Source: Pseudomonadota bacterium
Lineage (GTDB): Bacteria; Pseudomonadota; Alphaproteobacteria; Rhodobacterales; Rhodobacteraceae
Reading direction: 5' to 3'
DNA: 6,332 nucleotides
Assembly: GCA_027623875.1 (NCBI GenBank)
Contig: JAQBUS010000077.1
Span: forward strand, 1-6,332
Position numbers and translations under genes: made by a program. Each line of letters opens with the position of its first letter. Within the stretch, counting starts at the first letter, position 1. Below the pieces are notes generated by a model. The model was not told the origin of the DNA. It saw nothing but the letters and a program-made list of their open reading frames with translations, and did no database searches. This document shows, piece after piece, positions 1 to 4,569 of the stretch.

Positions 1-203
1 TGCAGGTTAAGAATAACAAGCCAGAGGCACGACGAAGCTCAAAGCAAAAACCTGCCACTACCGCAAAAGGAAAATCTAAATTTAAGGGCCCAGAAAAAAT
101 TGAGAGATCAAAGAAAATTGAAAAAACCCCAATAGTGGAGAAAGCGATAGATCCGAATAATCCATTTGCTATGGCGCTGATGGGGCTTAAGGCAGGAAAG
201 TAG
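1..203 (+). CDS. C-terminal tail of a probable DEAD/DEAH-type helicase (partial)
   Basis: Only the last 66 complete codons are present, and the gene runs off the left edge of the window. The frame that stops at TAG 201-203 stays open to the edge. The visible part is a low-complexity basic tail, rich in Lys, Ala, Ser and Thr, ending in the hydrophobic motif DPNNPFAMALMGLKAGK. From memory, a Lys/Arg-rich tail closed by a DP(D/N)NPFA-ALMGLK motif is typical of the SUV3/MgpS-like helicase found upstream of the S4 gene, fdxA and carD in Rhodobacterales. No helicase motif lies inside the window, so the call rests on this end motif and on the neighbours. An AGGA sequence at 194-197 inside the last codons can serve as the ribosome binding site of the next gene, which suggests translational coupling. 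Confidence 0.6.
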   Translation, partial: QVKNNKPEARRSSKQKPATTAKGKSKFKGPEKIERSKKIEKTPIVEKAIDPNNPFAMALMGLKAGK

Positions 204-514
204 TTGTCCGAAAACCCAGAAAGAATTCGTGTGGATAAGTGGTTATGCTTCTCACGATTTTTTAAACGCATTCAATTTCAAGGAATTATATTAAGAGTGT
301 AGGGATAAGGGTAAATCAGAATAAAAAATTCAAACCATCTACTGAGATTTCTGTGGGGGATGTCTTAACTTTTAATGTAGGAAGTTCGATAAAAGTTGTT
401 GAGGTATTAAGCTGCGGTTCTCGGCGAGTTTCAGCAAAGGAAACCGCACTTTTGTATAACGAAATGTTTAGTAAAAAAAATCAGATAATGAATTCGCTAA
501 GTCAGAAGACATAA
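204..514 (+). pseudogene. S4-domain RNA-binding protein (HslR/Hsp15-like), interrupted by an apparent -1 frameshift
   Basis: A TTG start at 204 lies immediately after the helicase stop and six bases after AGGA (194-197). The first frame gives LSENPERIRVDKWLCFSRFFK, the usual opening of the S4 fold, and then hits TAG at 300-302. The rest of the family pattern continues in another frame: from 266 it reads THSISRNYIKSVGIRVN, then a GDVLTF motif and VVEVL, and ends at TAA 512-514. Joining the frames at AAA 264-266 restores the family spacing between RFFK and RVN exactly and gives about 103 residues, a normal length for the family. One missing A would explain it. S4 proteins of this type bind structured RNA, and Hsp15 acts on stalled 50S subunits. 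The rest of the gene keeps coding character, so the break is either recent, an assembly error in a short A run, or (less likely) recoding. The family call is firm, but whether the gene is functional is open. Confidence 0.75.
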
Positions 515-633
515 AGAAACATGAATCATAAAGCGAAAGTTTTATAAAACCTGAAAATATTTGAGGTATCACACCTTGAATGATTTGATCATGAGTATTA
601 CTGCAGTTTTAAGTAAAAAATTTAGGCTTTAAA
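515..633 (+). other. Intergenic leader upstream of fdxA, no assignable promoter
   Basis: This is 119 bases of AT-rich sequence between the S4 gene and fdxA. It presumably contains an fdxA promoter or a read-through leader. A small inverted repeat, AGGT (564-567) and ACCT (573-576) around five bases, is visible but too short to name. I found no pair of -35 and -10 hexamers with acceptable spacing. The fdxA ribosome binding site is weak: TTAGG at 622-626, seven bases before the ATG. Confidence 0.35.
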
Positions 634-972
634 ATGACTTATATTGTTAATGACTCCTGTATTGGCTGCAAGCACACAGATTGCGTTGAGGTTTGTCCTG
701 TAGATTGTTTCTACGAAGGCGAGAACATGCTGGTTATTAACCCAGACGAGTGCATTGACTGTGGTGTGTGTGAACCGGAGTGTCCAGTTGATGCAATATT
801 ACCCGATACTGAACCTGGTGCAGAGACTTGGGTGGAGTTCAACCGTAAGTATTCAGAGTTATGGCCAGTTATTATTAGCAAAAAAGATGCCCTTCCTGAA
901 GCAGATGAACGTGATGGGGAAGAAGGTAAGTTAGAGAAATATTTTTCTGAGAACCCAGGTGAAGGTGGTTAA
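634..972 (+). CDS. fdxA: Seven-iron ferredoxin FdxA ([3Fe-4S][4Fe-4S])
   Basis: This is a small soluble, low-potential electron carrier of 112 residues, the usual length for alphaproteobacterial FdxA. It has nine cysteines, at 9, 12, 17, 21, 25, 40, 43, 46 and 50. Aligned by eye with Azotobacter ferredoxin I (offset one residue), Cys9, Cys17 and Cys50 would hold the [3Fe-4S] cluster, and Cys21, Cys40, Cys43 and Cys46 the [4Fe-4S] cluster. Cys12 and Cys25 would be the non-ligand cysteines of that family. The CIDCGVCEPECPVDAI block and the C-terminal FNRKYSELWP motif are both characteristic. The acidic tail (DERDGEEG) fits a protein that docks to redox partners. The ATG at 634 starts the conserved MTYIV N-terminus, and only a weak TTAGG precedes it. 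The physiological partner cannot be read from the window. In Rhodobacter this protein is known as ferredoxin II. The reading frame is intact. Confidence 0.95.
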   Translation: MTYIVNDSCIGCKHTDCVEVCPVDCFYEGENMLVINPDECIDCGVCEPECPVDAILPDTEPGAETWVEFNRKYSELWPVIISKKDALPEADERDGEEGKLEKYFSENPGEGG

Positions 973-1227
973 TAAATAATTAAAATATCATGGTAAAAAA
1001 ACAAAGTGTTAGCGTGTTAATTTTCTTGAAGTACAGCGAAATACAATTTGGTATATTTTGCAATGCTTTGATGTTTATGTTAAGTATAACAAAGAACAGT
1101 TTATAGTCTTGCGGAGAAGCTGCAGAAAAATATTTGAGGATAAAAATAATTGATGACGAGGAAACTTAACTGGCTTTCGCGTATTGTTTAAATTTATTAG
1201 GGAGCTCTCGAAAGAGAGAGAAAAGCA
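973..1227 (+). other. Intergenic region between fdxA and carD (carD leader)
   Basis: This AT-rich spacer of 255 bases separates fdxA from carD, so carD probably has its own promoter. A possible -10 element TATATT lies at 1052-1057 with TTGAAG at 1026-1031, but the gap of 20 bases is too long to trust. I see no terminator hairpin with a T tract after fdxA. A 38-codon frame (990-1106) has no ribosome binding site and no recognisable product. The last 25 bases carry a small hairpin over the carD ribosome binding site, listed separately. Confidence 0.4.
1205..1218 (+). promoter_or_regulatory. Small GNRA-type hairpin overlapping the carD ribosome binding site
   Basis: The sequence CTCTC-GAAA-GAGAG forms a perfect five-pair stem (1205-1209 with 1214-1218) closed by a GAAA tetraloop. 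The right arm belongs to the purine-rich AGAGAGAG tract (1213-1220), which is the only Shine-Dalgarno-like sequence before the carD ATG at 1228. In the mRNA the hairpin would partly hide that site. The structure is read directly from the sequence. A regulatory effect is inference, because a five-pair stem is only moderately stable. Confidence 0.35.
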
Positions 1228-1737
1228 ATGAATACTAAAAAACAAGATTTCTCACCAGATGAATTTGTTGTCTACCCGGCGCATGGCGTAGGTAAAATTG
1301 TTAAGATTGAAACTCAAGAGGTTGCTGGAACGGAGCTTGAGCTATTTATTATCTCATTTGAGAAAGATAAGATGACACTGAAGGTCCCTACGAATAAAGC
1401 GATTGCCGTTGGAATGAGGTCTCTTAGTTCGCCAGATGTGGTGGCTCACGCGATGAGAACACTAAGAAGTAAAGCACGTGTTAAGCGGGCAATGTGGTCT
1501 AGGCGTGCCCAAGAATATGAACAAAAGATAAATTCGGGCGACCTAATAGCGATAGCAGAAGTAGTTCGAGATCTCCATCGCAATGGAGATCAAAGGGAGC
1601 AAAGTTATTCGGAGCGTCAGCTGTATGAAGCAGCGCTTGGCAGACTTTCTCGCGAAATAGGTGTAATAGACGGAGCAGATGAATTCGGAGCACAGCAGAA
1701 GATAGATGAAATTTTATTAAGCCGTGCTGCTGCTTAA
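1228..1737 (+). CDS. carD: CarD/CdnL-family RNA polymerase-binding transcription regulator
   Basis: This 169-residue protein has the two-part CarD architecture. The N-terminal RNA-polymerase-interaction domain (about residues 8-68) shares its fold with the RID of the repair coupling factor Mfd and opens with FSPDEFVVYPAHGVGKI. The helical C-terminal DNA-binding domain spans about residues 72-165. Trp90, in KRAMWSRRAQEY, corresponds to the tryptophan that wedges into the minor groove at the upstream edge of the transcription bubble in mycobacterial CarD. Family members bind the polymerase beta subunit and stabilise open complexes, often at rRNA and other housekeeping promoters. In alphaproteobacteria they compensate for promoters lacking a conserved T at -7. 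The ATG at 1228 follows the purine-rich AGAGAGAG (1213-1220), and the length matches alphaproteobacterial relatives. It lies downstream of fdxA but is separated by 255 bases, and it is convergent with the next gene. The frame is intact, with no oddities. Confidence 0.95.
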   Translation: MNTKKQDFSPDEFVVYPAHGVGKIVKIETQEVAGTELELFIISFEKDKMTLKVPTNKAIAVGMRSLSSPDVVAHAMRTLRSKARVKRAMWSRRAQEYEQKINSGDLIAIAEVVRDLHRNGDQREQSYSERQLYEAALGRLSREIGVIDGADEFGAQQKIDEILLSRAAA

Positions 1738-1829
1738 TTCGTCAAATTAGCTTAGTTCAAAATGTCGATATTTTTTGTATATTTTTGATTAGGATAGATT
1801 TTAGCTATTTCAGGGAGTTTTTCTGTAAT

Positions 1830-2312
1830 TCACATACTAGTATTATTTGGATTGGGCGGCCAAGCTAAATTTGGCCCAGTTCTAAAATAAGAAACGTTGT
1901 TGGAAAAAAAACTTTTAGGATTCAATTTGATCAAACGGCCGTTTGGGTCATCAATCAATGCTACGTTTTCGATAAACCAAGAGTTCCAGTTATCCTCATT
2001 GCCAAGATATTTTCTTAGCAATCGACGAAACCTTTCTGACGACATCGGATCAATGCTCGCCACCCCTCTCAGGCCTAGATGCAATAATATGCCAGCATCA
2101 TTATCGAAATGAACTATTTCAACAGCACATCTAGGATCGTGCTCGACGCGTTTAACCGAACTCGTATCTGTAGATCCAAGAAGCCATATGGCATCATTTT
2201 CCCAAATGAACCACATGGGGGCGTTACGGGGAGAGCCATCATCCGCAATGGTTGCTAAGTTTGCCACAAGCGGGAGGTTTAAAACATCCGTTGGATTGAA
2301 TTTAGTCACCAT
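1830..2312 (-). CDS. PPOX-class (pyridoxamine 5'-phosphate oxidase-like) split-barrel protein
   Basis: This 160-residue protein has the general pattern of the FMN/F420-binding split beta-barrel superfamily. An N-terminal helix and first strand (VANLATIADDGSPRNAPMWF, residues 16-35) are followed by strand IWEND-AIWLLGS, the basic segment SSVKRVEHDPRCAVEIV (51-67), LGLRGVASIDP (79-89) and the tail NNVSYFRTGPNLAW (138-151). Family members bind a flavin or F420, or in some cases haem, and reduce or sequester small molecules. It is not the pyridoxine-pathway enzyme PdxH, because it is shorter and lacks that enzyme's typical C-terminus. The substrate cannot be assigned. The ATG at 2310-2312 has no good Shine-Dalgarno sequence, but no better start is present and the family's N-terminal region begins here. 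It converges with carD across 92 bases and lies on the same strand as cobS, 306 bases downstream of it, so an operon with cobS is doubtful. Confidence 0.8.
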   Translation of the reverse strand: MVTKFNPTDVLNLPLVANLATIADDGSPRNAPMWFIWENDAIWLLGSTDTSSVKRVEHDPRCAVEIVHFDNDAGILLHLGLRGVASIDPMSSERFRRLLRKYLGNEDNWNSWFIENVALIDDPNGRLIKLNPKSFFSNNVSYFRTGPNLAWPPNPNNTSM

Positions 2313-2618
2313 ATAATCAACTAATCAGGCACAAGATTTTCTTGCAAGGGATTATATTATAGGACCTAATAAATATTCTTATTGCGCGATGCAATGTAAC
2401 CGTTAGTGGAAAAAATTATTACACCATTTTCTTCATGGCCGTTGACCAAGTGCCGTACTTCCCTGCTCCTGGAGGGGCTACCTCAAAAACTGTCTTTCGG
2501 GTTTGGTTCGCAAGGAATAAGCTTAGGGTATTTTTTTTGGATCAGAGGCCGGTAACACGGTTAAACATGCTTGGGTTTATTATTAATTATTTATTCAGAG
2601 GATGACTAGTGCGGCGAG
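2313..2618. other. Intergenic stretch with an unexplained GC-rich patch and a broken reading frame
   Basis: No intact gene is recognisable here. Positions 2431-2520 are about 52% G+C by hand count, against about 32% in the 100 bases at 2321-2420. On the minus strand a frame runs from ATG 2566-2568 to TAA 2419-2421 but is cut by TGA at 2542-2544. After the cut it reads SKKNTLSLFLANQTRKTVFE and then VAPPGAGKYGTWSTAMKKMV, which looks protein-like. An A8 run (T8 on the plus strand, 2531-2538) next to the stop could hide a frameshift. On the plus strand a 56-codon frame (2435-2605) covers the same bases and is equally unrecognised. A small CCCT/AGGG stem (2461-2464 with 2473-2476) is present. Candidates are a gene remnant, a small protein gene or a structured RNA, and none is proven. 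The remainder of the stretch is plain AT-rich sequence. Confidence 0.3.
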
Positions 2619-3386
2619 TTAGAATGCGATAATTAAGCAGCTAAATATTGATAACTCAGCAAGTTGTTGTGACGCTCCAATTGTGTCACCAGTTTGGCCG
2701 CCAATTTTGCTACGAGATAAAAGCATTGCTATGCACAGAGTTAGAAAAAAAACTGTGATAATTATTAGTCCGACCCAACCAGAGAACAGCAACGTAATAG
2801 AGACACCGATAGCAATAGCGACAAGGGTAGTTATATGCGATGGTTGACCGGTTTTTGCAGATAACCCATCCTCCCGAGCATTAGGAAGTATTGACATAAT
2901 TACCGGTATAGCAGAGCGGGATAGAGTTGTAGCAATGATTAATGATGTAAAGAAGAAGGATCCATCAATTGAAATTTTTATACAGTACCATCGAAGAAGT
3001 AGTGAAAAAAACAATGCTATCACTCCGAAGGTTCCAATATGGCTATCTTTCATTATTTCCAGACGGCGTGCTGGTTCCCAGGATCCCCAAAATCCGTCAG
3101 CGCTATCTGCTAAACCATCTTCATGCATTCCGCCTGTAAAAAAAATGATAGAAACAACCACAGCTCCCGCAACTATACCGCTATCAAAACCGAGAAACGT
3201 TAGGCTAAATCCAATAACACTGGCTAAAAGAGCAAGAAATATTCCAACCACTGGATAAGCCCATCCTGCTTCGGCAGCTGGAGAGGCTGTTGAAAATTTT
3301 GGCTCTGGAATTGGCAATCTCGTCAAGAGACTGAACGCTTGATAAATATGGTTTAATTGAAACAATGTAGTGTCGTTTCTGGACAT
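2619..3386 (-). CDS. cobS: Adenosylcobinamide-GDP ribazoletransferase (cobalamin synthase) CobS
   Basis: This is an integral membrane enzyme that joins adenosylcobinamide-GDP to alpha-ribazole (or its 5'-phosphate), releasing GMP. It is the last joining step of cobalamin nucleotide-loop assembly (EC 2.7.8.26). Signatures in the 255-residue form are LLTRLPIPEP near the N-terminus, GGMHEDGLADSADG (85-98), MKDSHIGTFG (112-121), and GGQTGDTIGASQQ near the C-terminus. The acidic DGLAD and GDTIGA motifs are the expected metal and substrate sites. Several hydrophobic segments fit the polytopic topology of the family. I prefer the ATG at 3384-3386: AAGGTG lies seven bases upstream and the conserved N-terminus starts soon after. 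The frame also extends to a TTG at 3434 (271 residues), but that start lacks a ribosome binding site and adds 16 residues unlike the family. The gene is divergent from cobT, with 79 bases between the starts. Confidence 0.95.
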   Translation of the reverse strand: MSRNDTTLFQLNHIYQAFSLLTRLPIPEPKFSTASPAAEAGWAYPVVGIFLALLASVIGFSLTFLGFDSGIVAGAVVVSIIFFTGGMHEDGLADSADGFWGSWEPARRLEIMKDSHIGTFGVIALFFSLLLRWYCIKISIDGSFFFTSLIIATTLSRSAIPVIMSILPNAREDGLSAKTGQPSHITTLVAIAIGVSITLLFSGWVGLIIITVFFLTLCIAMLLSRSKIGGQTGDTIGASQQLAELSIFSCLIIAF

Positions 3387-3397
3387 GGTGAGACACC
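3387..3397 (-). promoter_or_regulatory. Short hairpin over the cobS ribosome binding site
   Basis: Read on the minus strand, the mRNA has GGUG-UCU-CACC directly before the cobS AUG, giving a four-pair GC-rich stem with a three-base loop. Its left arm is the core of the AAGGTG Shine-Dalgarno sequence (3394-3399). It could damp initiation, but with only four pairs it may simply be chance. Confidence 0.25.
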
Positions 3398-3465
3398 TTA
3401 GACTATTTATATTTTTAGAGATAAAGTTTAGCAATTTAAAAGTGTTAGCACCTAAAGGAAATTAA
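3387..3465. promoter_or_regulatory. Shared divergent cobS/cobT spacer
   Basis: These 79 AT-rich bases must hold the 5' ends of both cobalamin genes if both are transcribed from here. They contain the imperfect palindrome GTGTTAGCAC (3442-3451) just upstream of the cobT ribosome binding site AAAGGAA (3454-3460, five bases before the ATG). There is no room for a cobalamin riboswitch, which needs about 200 bases, and no B12 box is seen. Exact promoter hexamers cannot be assigned with confidence. Confidence 0.4.
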
Positions 3466-4485
3466 ATGAAATACAATTTTCGAACTTTATCAGAATTTAA
3501 GGCTGTATTAGGGTCACAACCTGAATCTGATCAAATAAGCTATGACAAGGCATTGAAACGCAATAGTGAGCTTACGAAACCCCAAGGGTCGCTTGGCAGG
3601 TTAGAAGAAATTTCTTTATGGATCGCGGGTTGGCAGGGTCGCGAAACACCGCGTCTTGACCACATACAAATTGCTATTTTTGCTGGAAACCATGGGATTT
3701 CTACAAAGGGTGTTTCCGCATATCCCAAAGAAGTTACTGCGCAAATGGTTTCAAACTTTGAGAACGGGGGTGCAGCCATAAACCAAGTTGCAAAACTATA
3801 TGGAGCCCAGCTTGATGTATACGCGCTTGATTTAGACGGGCAAACTCAAGACTTTACCGTTGGGTCAGCACTTACAGAAACAGAATGCATCGAAGCGATT
3901 TTAACTGGCTGGAATTCAGTAAATGACGAATCAGATTTATTTATAGCTGGAGAGATGGGCATAGGTAATACAACTTCTGCTTCTGCGCTAGCTGCAGCAA
4001 TTTGTGGTGGAGAGGTTGAGAAGTGGGTTGGGAGAGGGAGCGGTGTGGATGAGGTGGGCTTAAAGCTTAAAGCCGAGGTGATCAGTAAAGGTTTACACTT
4101 GCATATGGTAGATATGCCTTCCCCTTTAACGGTACTTTGCAGGCTCGGTGGCAGAGAGATAGCTGCGATCGTCGGAGCAATCGCGTCGGCTCGATTTAAA
4201 GGTGTTCCTTTTCTTTTAGATGGGTTCATATGTACGGCAGCAGCCTTGGTGCTGGAGAAGACTTTTTTAGGCTCATTGGATCACGTAATTGCTGGGCATG
4301 TTTCTGCTGAAAATGGACATGTACTATTGCTAGAAGAATTAAATAAGGAGCCCTTACTATCCTTACGTATGCGCTTAGGAGAGGGATCAGGAGCTGCTGT
4401 GGCAATTGGAATTTTAAAAGCGGCTATTGAGTGCCATAACGGAATGGCAACGTTTAGCTCAGCTGGAGTTTCTAGTAAGAGTTAA
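3466..4485 (+). CDS. cobT: Nicotinate-nucleotide--dimethylbenzimidazole phosphoribosyltransferase CobT
   Basis: This enzyme transfers the phosphoribosyl group of nicotinate mononucleotide to the lower-ligand base, normally 5,6-dimethylbenzimidazole, giving alpha-ribazole 5'-phosphate (EC 2.4.2.21), the substrate used with CobS. It has 339 residues, against about 356 in Salmonella CobT. Family motifs in order are TKPQGSLGRLEE (37-48), FAGNHG (72-77), AYPKEVTAQMV (85-95), GEMGIGNTT (162-170) and LDGFICTAAAL (251-261). RLGEGSGAA follows at 303-311, where Glu306 matches the catalytic Glu317 of Salmonella CobT. It ends in the usual MATF-AGVS tail. The ATG at 3466 has AAAGGAA five bases upstream. 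It is cytoplasmic, divergent from cobS, and followed by pntA after 84 bases. The frame is complete and shows no missing key residue. The window does not reveal which base is actually used. Confidence 0.96.
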   Translation: MKYNFRTLSEFKAVLGSQPESDQISYDKALKRNSELTKPQGSLGRLEEISLWIAGWQGRETPRLDHIQIAIFAGNHGISTKGVSAYPKEVTAQMVSNFENGGAAINQVAKLYGAQLDVYALDLDGQTQDFTVGSALTETECIEAILTGWNSVNDESDLFIAGEMGIGNTTSASALAAAICGGEVEKWVGRGSGVDEVGLKLKAEVISKGLHLHMVDMPSPLTVLCRLGGREIAAIVGAIASARFKGVPFLLDGFICTAAALVLEKTFLGSLDHVIAGHVSAENGHVLLLEELNKEPLLSLRMRLGEGSGAAVAIGILKAAIECHNGMATFSSAGVSSKS

Positions 4486-4569
4486 GTTTATTTAAAATAA
4501 TCTAATTTAATACTTGCTAAAAATTATATTACTGTGCTTGGTTAAAAGCCTTAGGAAAGAGGAGTTCAT
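4486..4569 (+). promoter_or_regulatory. pntA leader with strong ribosome binding site
   Basis: This 84-base AT-rich gap between cobT and pntA shows no GC-rich terminator hairpin after cobT, so read-through into pntA is possible. A TATATT at 4525-4530 could be a -10 element, but no matching -35 is evident. The purine tract AAAGAGGAG (4556-4564), five bases before the ATG, is the strongest Shine-Dalgarno sequence in the window and predicts efficient translation of pntA. Confidence 0.5.

Noticed and set aside
576..600. FNR-like TTGAT motif upstream of fdxA
   Set aside because: The second half-site does not match ATCAA at the required spacing, so it is not a credible operator.
990..1106. 38-codon plus-strand frame between fdxA and carD
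   Set aside because: It has no ribosome binding site, its sequence resembles no family I know, and its composition is that of AT-rich spacer.
1738..1829. Terminator between convergent carD and the PPOX gene
   Set aside because: T-rich stretches are present, but no GC-rich stem precedes them on either strand.
2404..2442. Minus-strand terminator from the GCCAT/ATGGT stem and following U run
   Set aside because: The stem is only five pairs and the U tract starts about seven bases after it, too far for a standard intrinsic terminator.
2495..2520. tRNA-like GGTTCGCAA segment
   Set aside because: The bases around it do not pair as a T-arm, and no acceptor or anticodon stem can be drawn.
2435..2605. 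56-codon plus-strand frame over the GC-rich patch
   Set aside because: It has no ribosome binding site and no recognisable product. It overlaps the equally plausible minus-strand frame, so I described the patch instead of calling a gene.
3387..3434. Longer CobS start at TTG 3434
   Set aside because: There is no ribosome binding site before it and the 16 added residues are unlike the family. ATG 3386 has AAGGTG upstream.
1003..3449. 11-base word AAAGTGTTAGC shared by the carD leader and the cobT leader
   Set aside because: Several shared 11-mers are expected by chance in a 6.3-kb AT-rich window, so it is not evidence of a common operator.
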